From: Novosphingobium silvae
GTDB lineage: Bacteria; Pseudomonadota; Alphaproteobacteria; Sphingomonadales; Sphingomonadaceae
Direction of reading: 5' to 3'
Assembly: GCF_009856825.1 (NCBI RefSeq)
Contig: NZ_WVTD01000010.1
Location: 62,001 to 126,000, forward strand
Length of the DNA stretch: 64,000 bases
In this document: positions 26,235-36,032 of the stretch, piece by piece
Numbering within the stretch: the first letter of the stretch is position 1
How the letters are laid out: every line of letters begins with the position of its first letter
Notes under the pieces: model-generated
Databases searched by the model: none
What the model saw: only the letters and a program-made list of their open reading frames with translations
Told to the model about the DNA's origin: nothing
Translations under genes and position numbers: made by a program

Positions 26235-26358
26235 GGAAGGCTCCTATCGCCTCGCCCGAAGGATGGGAACGACCATCTTACGCAGGCCCTGCCGGCATCG
26301 CTTCGGGTTGTCCGGCAAGGCCGGCGCACCGAAGCGCCACACGCCGCCGTAAACGCGA

Positions 26359-26389
26359 AAGGGCAGCCGGGGTGGTCCCCGCTGCCCTT
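26359..26389 (-). terminator. Hairpin downstream of coxC
   Basis: AAGGGCAGC and GCTGCCCTT form a 9-bp stem, extended by GGGG/CCCC with one bulged C. On the minus strand it is followed by TTTCGCG. It lies 25 bp past the coxC stop and probably ends or attenuates the cox transcript before SURF1. Confidence 0.6.
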
Positions 26390-26414
26390 CGCTCCTGCCG
26401 ACCTGCCGGCGCGA

Positions 26415-27236
26415 TTAGTGGATGGGATGGCCCCAGCCGCCCCAGATATAGACGGCGACGAAGAGGAACAGCCACACCACGTCCACGAAGTGCCAGTACC
26501 AGGCAGCGGCCTCGAAACCGAAGTGCTGGCGCGGCGTGAAGTCGCCGTTGTACGCGCGCTTGAGGCACACGATCAGCATGATCGTGCCGACGATAACGTG
26601 GAAGCCGTGGAAGCCGGTCGCCATGTAGAAGGCCGAGCTATAGGTGTTGCCACCGAAGCCGAACGGCGCGTGCAGGTACTCGTAGGCCTGTATGCACGAG
26701 AACAGCAGGCCGAGCAGCACGGTCGCCCAAAGTCCCTTCTTGAGGCCGTCGCGGTCGCCATGGATCAGCGAATGATGCGCCCAGGTCACCGTGGTGCCCG
26801 AGCACAGCAGGATCAGCGTGTTGAGCAGGGGAAGCGCGAAGGGGTCCATCACCGCCTCGATCGCCTTGGGCGGCCACTGCCCGCCCACCGTCTCGGCCAG
26901 TTCGGAGGGGAACAGCGAGAAGTCGAAGAAGGCCCAGAACCACCCGACGAAGAACATCACTTCCGAGGCGATGAACAGGATCATGCCATAGCGCTGGTGC
27001 AGCTGCACGACCGGCGTGTGGTCGCCCGCGTGGGCTTCCTTGACGATCTTGGAGAACCACATGAACATCGAGGCCAGCAGGATCGCGAGGCCCGCCCAGG
27101 GAACGAACGCGCCGCCCGGCATGTCGTGCATGTACAGCACCATGCCGGACGTGAACACGAAGGCTCCGATCGTCGTCGCGAGCGGCGCGATGTCCGGCGG
27201 GAGGATATGGTAATCGTGGTTCTTCGTGCCAGCCAT
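26415..27236 (-). CDS. coxC: Cytochrome c oxidase subunit III
   Basis: The 273-residue membrane protein has the subunit III features: HDYHILPPD at the N-terminus, GMILFIASEVMFFVGWFWAF with the conserved Glu, TTVTWAHHSLIHGD, ATGFHGFHVIVGT, and AAAWYWHFVDVVWLFLFV at the end. It is part of the aa3-type terminal oxidase. AAGG lies about 8 nt before the chosen ATG; upstream in-frame codons at 27257 and 27299 have no such site. It lies 85 bp downstream of ctaG. Confidence 0.95.
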   Translation of the reverse strand: MAGTKNHDYHILPPDIAPLATTIGAFVFTSGMVLYMHDMPGGAFVPWAGLAILLASMFMWFSKIVKEAHAGDHTPVVQLHQRYGMILFIASEVMFFVGWFWAFFDFSLFPSELAETVGGQWPPKAIEAVMDPFALPLLNTLILLCSGTTVTWAHHSLIHGDRDGLKKGLWATVLLGLLFSCIQAYEYLHAPFGFGGNTYSSAFYMATGFHGFHVIVGTIMLIVCLKRAYNGDFTPRQHFGFEAAAWYWHFVDVVWLFLFVAVYIWGGWGHPIH

Positions 27237-27321
27237 GGTGCCTTCGTCCCCGTTCATCCAATCTGTATGCCGCCTGCGCCGCTCCAGGCGGTCTATCACG
27301 CAGACGGTTCCCGTCGCGGCA

Positions 27322-27939
27322 TTAACCGCCTGCTCGGGTTCGGTCCAGTGCCTTTGCGCCGTCCTGCGAAGTCGATCCCACCGACGTCACGTGGAAAGTA
27401 TAGCTCAGGGTGATCTGTTCCACGTCCTTGTTGTCGGGATCGTCGAGTATCGCCGGATCGACATAGTAGAGCACCGGCATCCGCACTTCCTCGCCGGGCT
27501 TCAAGGTCTGCTCGGTGAAGCAGAAACACTGGATCTTGTTGAAGTAGCGCGCCGCCTGCTCGGGCTCGACATTGAAGCTCGCCGTGCCCGTCACCGTGGT
27601 GTCCGAGGTATTCTTCGCCCAGAACAGGGCCATGTCGCGCGCGCCGATGGAAACGGTGTCCGTCCGCTGCAGCGGCTTGAACTGCCAGGGCATGTCGCGC
27701 CCGACGTTGGCATCGAAACGGATCGATATCGTCCGTCCGCTGTCCTGCACCGTTGCCGCCTTCGCCTCGTCGGCGCGCTGCGTGGTGCCGCCAAAGCCGG
27801 TGGCCTGGCAGAACATGCGGTAAAGGGGAACCGAGGCATAGCCCAGGCCCAGCATCGCGAGCGACGCCGACAGCGCCATGAGCGCGACCCGGCGGTTGCG
27901 CACCCTTCGCGATGGTTCGAGCCGGGCGGCGGTCGTCAT
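27322..27939 (-). CDS. ctaG: Cytochrome c oxidase assembly protein CtaG (Cox11-like copper chaperone)
   Basis: The 205-residue protein has one membrane anchor (about residues 18-40) and then PLYRMFCQATGFGG. The periplasmic copper-binding motif FNKIQCFCFTEQ is near residue 137, and MPVLYYVDPAI follows. It delivers copper to the CuB site of subunit I. It lies between a 55-residue CoxF-like gene and coxC, the usual alphaproteobacterial order. Confidence 0.94.
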   Translation of the reverse strand: MTTAARLEPSRRVRNRRVALMALSASLAMLGLGYASVPLYRMFCQATGFGGTTQRADEAKAATVQDSGRTISIRFDANVGRDMPWQFKPLQRTDTVSIGARDMALFWAKNTSDTTVTGTASFNVEPEQAARYFNKIQCFCFTEQTLKPGEEVRMPVLYYVDPAILDDPDNKDVEQITLSYTFHVTSVGSTSQDGAKALDRTRAGG

Positions 27940-27943
27940 CGCG

Positions 27944-28111
27944 TCAGCTCATCTTTGCGATCGAGATGAAGAAGATGAGCACCACGAACGCGGCGAGGCC
28001 CAGCCCCAGCACGCGGTTGCGGCTGCGGCGGATCTGCTCGGCGGTGCGGGGCTGGTTGGCTGGGGACTGGGAAGCGCGGGGCTCGGCGGCTCGGGGCTTG
28101 CGGTCGGGCAT
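27944..28111 (-). CDS. CoxF-like small membrane protein of the oxidase cluster
   Basis: A 55-residue frame runs from ATG 28111 to TGA 27944: a Pro/Arg/Ala-rich N-terminus, then QIRRSRNRVLGLGLAAFVV with one transmembrane segment ending FFISIAKMS. Small proteins of this kind sit between ctaB and ctaG in many alphaproteobacteria and are often missed in annotation. The spacing (13 bp from ctaB, 4 bp to ctaG) leaves little doubt that it is translated. Its role in oxidase assembly is inferred from position. Confidence 0.75.
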   Translation of the reverse strand: MPDRKPRAAEPRASQSPANQPRTAEQIRRSRNRVLGLGLAAFVVLIFFISIAKMS

Positions 28112-28124
28112 CGGCTTTTTCCGA

Positions 28125-29060
28125 TCAGAAGGGGAGGAAGCGGTCGACGACGAGAGCGGCGAACAGCGCGAAGAGATAGAGCACGGAGTAGGCGAAGAGC
28201 TGCTTTTCCGGCTTCATGGCATCGTCCGGCCCCGTCCGCTCGCGCAGGCCCACCCGAACGGAAAGGGCGAGAAAGACCGAGGAGAGCACCAGCGCCGAGA
28301 CGCCATAGACCGCGCCCGCGTGCTCGTCACCGGGCAGCCACCAGGGCAGCGCGCTCAGCGGCAGGAGCAGCACGGCGTAGGCCAGGATCTGCCGGCGTGT
28401 CGAGCGCTCCCCCGCGACGACCGGCATCATCGGGATGCCGACCTTGGCGTAGTCCGTCTTCACGAAAAGCGCGAGCGCCCAGAAATGCGGCGGCGTCCAG
28501 AAGAAGATGATCGCGAAGAGCACGACCGGCATCAGCGAGACATGGCCGGTCGCGGCGACCCAGCCGATCAACGGCGGGAAAGCGCCCGCTCCGCCGCCGA
28601 TGACGATGTTCTGCGGAGTGCGCGGCTTGAGCCAGATCGTGTAGACGACGGCATAGTAGACGATCGAGACGGCAAGGATCGCGGCCGCCAGCCAGCTGAT
28701 CGCAAAGCCCATGAGAAAGACCGATGCGGCGCAGAGCACGCCGGCAAAGTCGCGCGCGGTGGTGCGGTCCAGCCGGCCTTGAGGCAGCGGGCGCTGCGCG
28801 GTGCGCTTCATGCCCGCGTCGAGGTCCGCCTCCCACCACTGGTTGAGCGCGGCGGCGCCCCCTGCGCCCATGGCGATGCACAGGATCGCGGTGAAGCCCA
28901 GCACCGGATGGATCGTGGTGGGTGCCGCAAGCAGGCCGCAAAGCCCGGTGAAGATCACCAGGCTCATCACGCGCGGCTTGGTCAGGGCGAAAAGGTCGCG
29001 CCAGTCCGCCGGAAGCGGGGCGCTGCTCGCGGGCGCGGGGTTGGGAATCGTCATCGTCAT
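28125..29060 (-). CDS. ctaB: Protoheme IX farnesyltransferase
   Basis: The 311-residue UbiA-family membrane enzyme makes haem O from haem B. It carries [18 protein letters not shown] near residue 28, [20 protein letters not shown], the first Asp-rich prenyl-diphosphate site, and a [10 protein letters not shown] stretch with the second. About eight membrane helices are visible. The ATG at 29060 (MTMTIPNP) is chosen; 29054 is an alternative. It lies 119 bp downstream of coxA. Confidence 0.93.
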   Translation of the reverse strand: MTMTIPNPAPASSAPLPADWRDLFALTKPRVMSLVIFTGLCGLLAAPTTIHPVLGFTAILCIAMGAGGAAALNQWWEADLDAGMKRTAQRPLPQGRLDRTTARDFAGVLCAASVFLMGFAISWLAAAILAVSIVYYAVVYTIWLKPRTPQNIVIGGGAGAFPPLIGWVAATGHVSLMPVVLFAIIFFWTPPHFWALALFVKTDYAKVGIPMMPVVAGERSTRRQILAYAVLLLPLSALPWWLPGDEHAGAVYGVSALVLSSVFLALSVRVGLRERTGPDDAMKPEKQLFAYSVLYLFALFAALVVDRFLPF

Positions 29061-29179
29061 TCGATCATACACCTGCGGACCCGGTGAAATCGAGGGTCCT
29101 GAATGCAAGCGATCCAGGGCTGCTTGCGCAAGGGCCCTGGATCGTGAGGTTTCAGCCTGGCTTCAGAGCGCCCGGCGGA

Positions 29180-30868
29180 TCAGTGGTGAGCCGTTTCTCC
29201 GATGACGGGAAGCGTCTCGAACTGGTGGAAGGGCGGCGGGCTCGACAGCGTCCACTCGAGCGTGGTGGCGCCTTCGCCCCAGTAATTGTCCGCGGCGCGG
29301 CGTCCGGCCACGTAGGCGTAGATGATGTTGACGAACCAGATCACTAGGCTGCTCGCCATCACCATGTAGCCGATCGTGGCCACGTGGTTCCAGTGCGCAT
29401 AGGCTTCCGCATAGTCGGGGTAGCGGCGCGGCATGCCCTGCAGGCCCAGGAAGTGCATCGGGAAGAAGATCATGTTCACGCCGACGAAGAACACGGCGAA
29501 GTGCAGGTGGGCGAGAAGCTCGGAGTGCATCCTGCCGCTCATCTTCGGGAACCAGTAGTAGAACCCGGCGAAGAGCGCGGTGACCGCACCCAGCGAGAGC
29601 ACGTAGTGGAAATGCGCCACGACATAGTAGGTGTCGTGCATCACGTCGTCCACGCCGCCGTTCGCCAGGACCACGCCGGTCACGCCGCCGACGGTGAACA
29701 GGAAGATGAAGCCGATCGCCCAGACCATCGGCGACTTGAACTCTGCCGAGCCGCCCCACATCGTCGCGATCCACGAGAAGATCTTGATGCCGGTGGGCAC
29801 CGCGATGACCATGGTGGCGGCGGTGAAGTACATCTTGGTGTTCACCGAAAGGCCGGTGGCGTACATGTGGTGCGCCCACACGATGAAGCCGACCACGCCG
29901 ATCGCCACCATCGCATAGGCCATGCCGAGGTAGCCGAACACCGGCTTCTTCGAGAAGGTCGAGACGATCTGCGAGATGATGCCGAAGCCCGGCAGGATCA
30001 TGATGTAGACTTCGGGGTGACCAAAGAACCAGAACAGGTGCTGGTAGAGCACCGGATCGCCGCCGCCGGCGGGGTCAAAGAAGGTGGTGCCGAAGTTGCG
30101 GTCGGTCAGCAGCATGGTGATCGCCGCGGCGAGCACCGGCAGCGAGAGCAGCAGCAGGAACGCGGTGACCAGCACCGACCACACGAACAGCGGCATCTTG
30201 TGCAGGGTCATTCCCGGCGCGCGCATGTTGAGGATGGTGGTGATGAAGTTGATCGCGCCCATGATCGAGCCGGCGCCCGCGAGATGGAGCGAGAAGATGC
30301 CGAAGTCCACCGCTGGCCCGGGCGAGCCGCTCGTCGAAAGCGGGGCATAGACCGTCCATCCGGTGCCGGCGCCGTTGCCCGTGCCGCCCGGCACGAACGC
30401 CGAGCAGAGCAGCGAGAAGAACCCGAAGACCGTCAGCCAGAACGAGATGTTGTTCATGCGCGGGAAGGCCATGTCCGGCGCACCGATCATCAGCGGCACG
30501 AACCAGTTGCCGAAGCCTCCGATGATGGCGGGCATGACCATGAAGAACACCATGATCAGGCCGTGCGCGGTAATCAGCACGTTCCAGGTATGCAGCGTCG
30601 AGTTGAAGTCCGGGTTCACCGCGCCGAACCAGCGGGCGAACGTATCGAGGTACTGGATGCCCGGCTCGTTGAGCTCGACGCGCATCATGCCCGAGAACAG
30701 ACCGCCGATGATCCCCGCGAAGATCGCGAAGATCAGGTACATCGTACCGATGTCCTTGTGGTTGGTGGACATGAACCAGCGGGCGAAGAACGCCGGCTTG
30801 TGATCGTGCTCGTGCTTGTGGCCGTGGTCTTCCGAGTGTGCCTGGAAGTGGTCAGCGGTGGTTGCCAT
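29180..30868 (-). CDS. coxA: Cytochrome c oxidase subunit I
   Basis: The 562-residue protein is the catalytic subunit of an aa3-type oxidase. [19 protein letters not shown] carries the CuB His and cross-linked Tyr. [12 protein letters not shown] holds the two other CuB His. [17 protein letters not shown] holds the haem a and a3 ligands, and [19 protein letters not shown] is also typical. The N-terminus is His/Asp-rich ([13 protein letters not shown]). The ATG at 30868 is chosen because it precedes conserved sequence; upstream codons lack it. It lies 28 bp from coxB. Confidence 0.96.
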   Translation of the reverse strand: MATTADHFQAHSEDHGHKHEHDHKPAFFARWFMSTNHKDIGTMYLIFAIFAGIIGGLFSGMMRVELNEPGIQYLDTFARWFGAVNPDFNSTLHTWNVLITAHGLIMVFFMVMPAIIGGFGNWFVPLMIGAPDMAFPRMNNISFWLTVFGFFSLLCSAFVPGGTGNGAGTGWTVYAPLSTSGSPGPAVDFGIFSLHLAGAGSIMGAINFITTILNMRAPGMTLHKMPLFVWSVLVTAFLLLLSLPVLAAAITMLLTDRNFGTTFFDPAGGGDPVLYQHLFWFFGHPEVYIMILPGFGIISQIVSTFSKKPVFGYLGMAYAMVAIGVVGFIVWAHHMYATGLSVNTKMYFTAATMVIAVPTGIKIFSWIATMWGGSAEFKSPMVWAIGFIFLFTVGGVTGVVLANGGVDDVMHDTYYVVAHFHYVLSLGAVTALFAGFYYWFPKMSGRMHSELLAHLHFAVFFVGVNMIFFPMHFLGLQGMPRRYPDYAEAYAHWNHVATIGYMVMASSLVIWFVNIIYAYVAGRRAADNYWGEGATTLEWTLSSPPPFHQFETLPVIGETAHH

Positions 30869-30896
30869 GGTGGGACCCTGTCCTCTCGTATCGCTA

Positions 30897-31979
30897 TTAT
30901 TCGGCTTCGGCGGTCGCTTCGCCGGCCGGTGCCTCCGAGGCATCGGCCGCCGGAGCGGCGGCGGGAGCCGCGGCGGGGACGGCGGCAGGCTTTTTCTGGC
31001 CATCGATCTCGCCGCCCGCGTGGGTCAGGACCCAGGCGTTGTACTGCGCGCGCGGCAGGGCCTCGATGGCGATCGGCATGTAGGCGTGCTTCGCGCCGCA
31101 CAGCTCGGAGCACTGGCCGTAGTAGACGCCGGGCTTCTCGATCACGAGGACCTTCTCGTTGATGCGGCCCGGAACCGCGTCGATCTTGAGCCAGAGCGAG
31201 GGCACGCCGAGCGAGTGGATGACGTCCGCGGCGGTGACCTGCAGGCGGATCGGCTCACCCACGGGAACGACCATGCGGTTGTCCACCTCGAGATGCGCCG
31301 GACCGTCCCAGGGACGCGAGCCGACTTCGCGCACGCCATTGTTGATGGTGGGAGAACCCGGGATGTTGAGCATGTTCGAGATCACCTCGAAGTCGCCATT
31401 GTCCGGGTATCCATAGGTCCAGAACCACTGGTTCCCGGTGACCTTGATCGTCAGCGCGCCTTCGGGAGCGGGCTTGTACTGCTTGGCGATGAGGTCGATC
31501 GAGGGGACCGCGATGCCGATGAGGATCAGCACCGGCACGAGCGTCCAGACCACTTCGAGCAGCGTGTTGTGGCTGGTCTTCGAGGCGACCGGGTTCGCGC
31601 GGCGGTTGAAGCGCACGGCGATGATCACCAGCAGCACCAGCACCAGGATGCAGATGATGGTGATGATCGGCATCAGGATGCCGTCGTGGATCCAGGCGCC
31701 GTATTCGCCCAGCTTGGAATACTGCGTCTGCAGGCCGATGCCGCCATCGACCGGCATGCCCACGCCCTCGACAGGCTTCATGGGGGTGTAGCTGCCTGTG
31801 CCGGAGGCGAGCGCGGCACCTTCTGCGGCGCCGGTGGCAAGAGCGGAAGGGGCCGCCGGGGCGGACGATGCCGCGTTCTGCGCAAAAGCCGGGACGGAAG
31901 CGGTCAGGGCAGCCGCCGCGGCCAGCCCGAGGCTTGCGACGGCCCGCCCCGGGGCATGGATATACTTGCCGAATGTCAT
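30897..31979 (-). CDS. coxB: Cytochrome c oxidase subunit II
   Basis: The 360-residue protein has a signal peptide (about residues 1-33, ending SVPAFAQ), two membrane helices near 100-125 and 140-165, and a periplasmic cupredoxin domain. The CuA ligands lie in [17 protein letters not shown] near residue 290, with the upstream His in [11 protein letters not shown]. The C-terminus is a low-complexity Ala/Pro tail of about 35 residues without a fused cytochrome c domain, so this is a plain aa3 form. First gene of the cluster. Confidence 0.95.
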   Translation of the reverse strand: MTFGKYIHAPGRAVASLGLAAAAALTASVPAFAQNAASSAPAAPSALATGAAEGAALASGTGSYTPMKPVEGVGMPVDGGIGLQTQYSKLGEYGAWIHDGILMPIITIICILVLVLLVIIAVRFNRRANPVASKTSHNTLLEVVWTLVPVLILIGIAVPSIDLIAKQYKPAPEGALTIKVTGNQWFWTYGYPDNGDFEVISNMLNIPGSPTINNGVREVGSRPWDGPAHLEVDNRMVVPVGEPIRLQVTAADVIHSLGVPSLWLKIDAVPGRINEKVLVIEKPGVYYGQCSELCGAKHAYMPIAIEALPRAQYNAWVLTHAGGEIDGQKKPAAVPAAAPAAAPAADASEAPAGEATAEAE

Positions 31980-32073
31980 GGTTTTTGCGCTTCCACTTCC
32001 TTCGAACGCGCCGCCGATTCGCGTCGGCTAGCGCGCACCCCTGTTCTGGAGGCTTTCACCCCCTTTGGCCGGG

Positions 32074-32102
32074 CGTATACGCGCGCTTGCCGCGTGTCTC
32101 AA
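32074..32102 (-). promoter_or_regulatory. Promoter of the cytochrome oxidase cluster
   Basis: On the minus strand, TTGAGA (32102-32097) and TATACG (32079-32074) are separated by 17 bp, about 95 bp before the coxB start. This is a good sigma-70-type match in an otherwise GC-rich gap shared with pyrE. Confidence 0.55.
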
Positions 32103-32184
32103 GCGCCTCTAGGGGAAATTTTGACGCAGCGCGCATCGTAACTGCGCCCGATCAATGCAAATCGCTCCGGAGGTATTGTCCGTA

Positions 32185-32769
32185 ATGCTCGAAGAAGAGG
32201 TCCTCGCCGAATTTCGCGCCTGCAAGGCGTTGCTGGAAGGACACTTCCTGCTTTCGTCCGGCCGTCATAGCGCGCACTACCTGCAGTGCGCGCGCGTCCT
32301 GATGAACCCCGACCGCGCGGCGCGCCTTGCCGTCGCCATTGCCGCGAAGCTGCCGCACGACATCCGCCGCCAGATCGACAAGGTCGTGTCGCCCGCGATG
32401 GGCGGGGTCATCATCGGGCAGGAGATGGGCCGCGCGCTGCAGGTCGACGCGATGTTCGTCGAACGTCCGACCGGAACGTTCGAGCTGCGCCGCGGCTTCA
32501 CGCTGGAGCCGGGCGACAAGGTGCTGATGGTGGAGGACGTGGTGACCACCGGCCTGTCCAGCCGCGAGGCGATCAAGGCGATCGAGGAAGCCGGCGGTCA
32601 GGTCATCGCCGCCGCCGCCCTGGTGGACCGTTCGGCCGGCAGCGTGGAGCTGGGCGTTCCCTTCTTCCCGCTCGTGGCGCTGAACTTCCCCACTTACGCC
32701 CCCGACGAGCTGCCCCCGGCGCTCGCCGGCACTCCCGCGGTAAAGCCCGGCAGCCGGGCTCAGGCCTGA
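32185..32769 (+). CDS. pyrE: Orotate phosphoribosyltransferase
   Basis: The 194-residue enzyme joins orotate and PRPP to give OMP in pyrimidine synthesis. The N-terminal LLEGHFLLSSGRHSAHYLQ and the PRPP loop VLMVEDVVTTGLSSREA near residue 112 are typical. The ATG at 32185 follows GGAGG at 32168-32172 and gives a normal N-terminus; an in-frame ATG at 32155 has no ribosome-binding site. It opens a rightward series with pdxJ and acpS. Confidence 0.93.
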   Translation: MLEEEVLAEFRACKALLEGHFLLSSGRHSAHYLQCARVLMNPDRAARLAVAIAAKLPHDIRRQIDKVVSPAMGGVIIGQEMGRALQVDAMFVERPTGTFELRRGFTLEPGDKVLMVEDVVTTGLSSREAIKAIEEAGGQVIAAAALVDRSAGSVELGVPFFPLVALNFPTYAPDELPPALAGTPAVKPGSRAQA

Positions 32770-32787
32770 TCTTTCGAAGGGTCTTCG

Positions 32788-33528
32788 ATGAGCGTCCTCA
32801 ACCCGCCGCGCCTGCGCCTGGGCGTCAACATCGACCACGTCGCGACGATCCGCAACGCGCGGGGCGGCGAGCATCCCGACCCCGCGCGCGCCGCCCAGAT
32901 CGTCGCGCGCGCAGGGGGAGACGGCATCACCGTGCACTTGCGCGAGGATCGCCGGCACATCCGCGACGAGGATCTCCACCGTGTCGCGGACGCCACCGGC
33001 CTGCCCATCAACCTCGAGATGGCCGCGACCGACGAGATGCTGGAGATCGCGCTGCGTCACCGCCCGCACGCGGCCTGCATCGTGCCCGAGCGGCGCGAGG
33101 AGCGCACGACCGAAGGCGGGCTCGACGCGGCGGGGCAGCACAACCGGCTCGCCCCGATCGTCGCGCGCCTGTCGGACGCGGGCATCAGGGTCAGCCTCTT
33201 CATCGCCCCGGAACCCCGCCAGATCGAGGCGGCGATGAAGCTCGGCGCGCCGGTGGTGGAGTTCCACACCGGCGAATACGCCCATGCCACCGGCGAGCAG
33301 GTGGCTTACGAGATGCGCCGCATCGTCGACATGGCCGCGCTCGCCGCCAAGAACGGCATCGAGCCTCACGCCGGCCACGGCCTCACTTACGAAAACGTCC
33401 AGCCCATCGCGGCCATCCCGCAGCTGGCGGAACTGAACATCGGCCACTACCTCATCGGAGAAGCGATCTTCATCGGGCTGGAGGCCAGCGTGAAGAAGAT
33501 GCGCGCGCTGATGGACGAGGTACGGTGA
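32788..33528 (+). CDS. pdxJ: Pyridoxine 5'-phosphate synthase
   Basis: The 246-residue TIM-barrel enzyme forms pyridoxine phosphate from 1-deoxyxylulose 5-phosphate and 3-amino-2-oxopropyl phosphate. [17 protein letters not shown] near residue 11, [27 protein letters not shown] and [14 protein letters not shown] are family marks. It lies 18 bp after pyrE and 13 bp before acpS. Confidence 0.96.
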   Translation: MSVLNPPRLRLGVNIDHVATIRNARGGEHPDPARAAQIVARAGGDGITVHLREDRRHIRDEDLHRVADATGLPINLEMAATDEMLEIALRHRPHAACIVPERREERTTEGGLDAAGQHNRLAPIVARLSDAGIRVSLFIAPEPRQIEAAMKLGAPVVEFHTGEYAHATGEQVAYEMRRIVDMAALAAKNGIEPHAGHGLTYENVQPIAAIPQLAELNIGHYLIGEAIFIGLEASVKKMRALMDEVR

Positions 33529-33541
33529 TGGAGAAGGCGGC

Positions 33542-33952
33542 GTGATCATCGGCCTCGGCTCGGACCTGTGCAACATCGAGCGCATCCAGAACTCGCTCGA
33601 CCGTTTCGGCGACAGGTTCCTCATGCGCGTATTCACCGAAGTGGAGCGAGCCAAGGCCGCCCGCCGCCCGCACACGATCGCCGGCACCCTCGCCAAGCGC
33701 TTCGCCGCCAAGGAGGCTTTCTCCAAGGCGGTGGGGACGGGCTTCAAGGCAGGTGTGTTCATGAAGGACATCGGCGTCGTCAACGCTCCGTCGGGAGCGC
33801 CCACGCTGGCGCTGAGCGGCGGCGCGAAGGAGCGGCTCGACAGCATGGTGCCGACCGGCCACGAGGCGGTCGTCCACCTGACGCTTACCGACGACCACCC
33901 CTGGGCGCAGGCCTTCGTCATCATCGAAGCCCGCCCTTCCGCTTCCGCCTGA
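33542..33952 (+). CDS. acpS: Holo-[acyl-carrier-protein] synthase
   Basis: The 136-residue enzyme transfers phosphopantetheine to acyl carrier protein. [14 protein letters not shown] at the N-terminus holds the metal-binding Asp, and [15 protein letters not shown] near residue 54 holds the catalytic Glu and Lys. The start codon is GTG at 33542. The pdxJ-acpS order is common in proteobacteria. Confidence 0.95.
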   Translation: MIIGLGSDLCNIERIQNSLDRFGDRFLMRVFTEVERAKAARRPHTIAGTLAKRFAAKEAFSKAVGTGFKAGVFMKDIGVVNAPSGAPTLALSGGAKERLDSMVPTGHEAVVHLTLTDDHPWAQAFVIIEARPSASA

Positions 33953-33977
33953 CCTTCTTTTTTCGAGTTCCCCTTCC

Positions 33978-34919
33978 ATGACCGAACGGACCGCCCCGCT
34001 CGCCCAGCGCGAGCCCTCGCCTCCTTCCGCGGGGAAGGACAAGCCCGTGACCAACTGGCTGCACGAGCTGCGAGGCCTTGCGCTGATGCTGCTGGGGGTG
34101 CTCGCGTTCCACTCCTTCGTCGCCAAGCCCTTCTACATCCCCTCGATCTCGATGATGCCGGGGTTGTTGGTGGGGGACCGGCTCATCGTGTCGAAATATC
34201 CCTATGGCTGGAACTGGTCGTCGCTCAGCTTCCATCTCCTGCCCCGGTCGGACTGGCGGATCTTCGGCAGCACGCCCGAGTACGGCGACATCGTCATCGT
34301 CGTGCCGCGCAATCGCAAGGCCGACCTCATCAAGCGCGTGGTGGCGCTGCCCGGCGACCGCATCGCCGTGATCGACGGGCGCATTCGCCTGAACGGCCGC
34401 TTCATCCCGCGCGAGATCGAGCCCCCGGTGCAGATCGCGGCCGACGATGCGCTCACCTGCGAAGGGCAGTTGCCCGGCCATTGCTACGACGGTTTCGGCC
34501 AGTACCGCACCCGCCTTCCCAGCGGCCGCGAAGTCTACGAGTTGCCCACCTATCGTGAAACCCTGCCCAACGGCGCGAGTTACCAGGTGATCGACTATAC
34601 CGACCAGGACCTCGACAATTATGGGGAGATCACCGTGCCTGAAGGCCATGTCTTCCTGATGGGGGATGATCGCGATCGCTCGGCCGACAGCCGCGCGCCC
34701 TTCTACGTCAATGCGCTCGGCGAAGGAGACGGCGGGCTCGGCGGGCCGGTGCCGCTCTCCGACATCGGCGGCCGGGCCGAGTTCATCACCTTCTCGCTGG
34801 ACGGCACGCAGGGGTGGAACCCGCTGTCCTGGTGGACCGCCCTTCGGAGCGGACGCGCCTTCTCGAGCCTGCGCCCTTCCCGCGTCCCGGCTCCCGCCCC
34901 TGCAGGCGCCGCGGACTAA
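33978..34919 (+). CDS. lepB: Signal peptidase I
   Basis: The 313-residue S26A peptidase has one membrane anchor (about residues 33-47) followed by the nucleophile Ser58 in YIPSISMMPGL. The general base is Lys119 in DLIKRVVALPGD, and GDDRDRSADSR is box E. It removes signal peptides from exported proteins. Compared with E. coli LepB it has only one N-terminal anchor. Its stop overlaps the next start (TAATG). The usual downstream rnc-era genes are absent. Confidence 0.93.
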   Translation: MTERTAPLAQREPSPPSAGKDKPVTNWLHELRGLALMLLGVLAFHSFVAKPFYIPSISMMPGLLVGDRLIVSKYPYGWNWSSLSFHLLPRSDWRIFGSTPEYGDIVIVVPRNRKADLIKRVVALPGDRIAVIDGRIRLNGRFIPREIEPPVQIAADDALTCEGQLPGHCYDGFGQYRTRLPSGREVYELPTYRETLPNGASYQVIDYTDQDLDNYGEITVPEGHVFLMGDDRDRSADSRAPFYVNALGEGDGGLGGPVPLSDIGGRAEFITFSLDGTQGWNPLSWWTALRSGRAFSSLRPSRVPAPAPAGAAD

Positions 34920-36031
34920 TGGCGACGACGGGCGGCTCCGTAGACGAGGCCGTCGAGGCCGATCCCGGGCCGGTTCGCCCTGGCCCCACCGACATCACCG
35001 ACCCGCTGATCCGGCACGAGGCCCGAAAGGCCTTCGTGTGGATCGGCATGGTCGCGCTCTTCGCACTCGGCGTGTTCCTCTCGCAGTCGCTGCTGGTGAT
35101 CTTCGGCGGCATCGTCTTCGCCGCGCTGATCGACGGCGGCGCGCGCATGATCGCGCGCGTGCTGCCGATTGGACGGGGCTGGCGCGTGGCGCTGGTGCTG
35201 TTGGCCGCCATGCTGTTCCTGCTCTGGCTCGGGCGCTTCGCGGGAAGCCAGATCGCCACGCAGGCGGCGGAACTGCCCGACACCATCGAAAGCCAGTTCC
35301 ATCGCGGCCTCAACTGGCTCGCGCGGCATGGCATGGACGTGCGGGTGCGGGACCTGCGCTCGCTGGCGCAGGAAGCAATGGGCGGCATCGGCCAGGTCAC
35401 GGCCGTGCTGGGTGGCCTGCTGGGCGGCATCACCACCCTGTTCCTGATCCTGGTGCTGGGCATCTACATCGCCATGGAGCCGCGCCTCTACCGACGCGGG
35501 GTGGGCTGGATGCTTCCGGTCGACAGGCGCGACCACTTCGAGGAAACCGCGCAGGTCATGGGCCGGGCGCTGCGCCGCCTGCTGTTCGGCCGCGTCATCG
35601 GCATGACGGTCGAGGGGCTGTTCACCTGGTTCATGCTCCAGTTGTTCGGAGTGCCGATGGCGGTGCTGCTGGGCCTCATCACCGGGCTGCTCGCATTCCT
35701 TCCAAACCTGGGCGCTCCGATCTCGGGGGGGATCATGGTGCTGGTGGGCTTTTCGGTGAGCGCGGAGATGGGCGTCTACACGATATTCGTCTACCTTCTG
35801 ATCCATCTGATCGACGGCTACCTCATCGTGCCCTACATCGCTCGCAAGACGGTGGACCTGCCGCCCGCGCTGGTGCTCGCCGCGCAGCTGATCATGGGCG
35901 TGCTGTTCGGCCTGCTGGGCCTTGCCCTCGCCGACCCGCTGGTGGCCATGATCAAGATCTGGCTCGAGCGGGAAGCGGCGCGCAACGGGGGCGAACCGGC
36001 AGAGGACGTCGAGAAGCTGGAGAGGGCCTGA
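34919..36031 (+). CDS. AI-2E family transporter (permease)
   Basis: The 370-residue membrane protein follows the AI-2E/PerM layout: two N-terminal helix pairs, a central amphipathic region near residues 120-190, and a final block of helices (LLGLITGLLAFLPNLGAPI, IFVYLLIHLIDGYLIVPYI). The LIDGYLIVP stretch is a family hallmark. Members export diverse solutes, and the cargo here is unknown. The start ATG overlaps the lepB stop, so expression is coupled. Confidence 0.9.
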   Translation: MATTGGSVDEAVEADPGPVRPGPTDITDPLIRHEARKAFVWIGMVALFALGVFLSQSLLVIFGGIVFAALIDGGARMIARVLPIGRGWRVALVLLAAMLFLLWLGRFAGSQIATQAAELPDTIESQFHRGLNWLARHGMDVRVRDLRSLAQEAMGGIGQVTAVLGGLLGGITTLFLILVLGIYIAMEPRLYRRGVGWMLPVDRRDHFEETAQVMGRALRRLLFGRVIGMTVEGLFTWFMLQLFGVPMAVLLGLITGLLAFLPNLGAPISGGIMVLVGFSVSAEMGVYTIFVYLLIHLIDGYLIVPYIARKTVDLPPALVLAAQLIMGVLFGLLGLALADPLVAMIKIWLEREAARNGGEPAEDVEKLERA

Positions 36032-36032
36032 A

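Noticed and set aside
29384..31162. A 592-codon open frame opposite coxA/coxB
   Set aside because: It is opposite two certain oxidase genes and consists of charged repeats typical of antisense translation.
32152..33924. A 590-codon open frame on the minus strand across pyrE, pdxJ and acpS
   Set aside because: It is antisense to three well-supported genes. Long antisense frames are expected in high-GC DNA, and the translation shows no domain.
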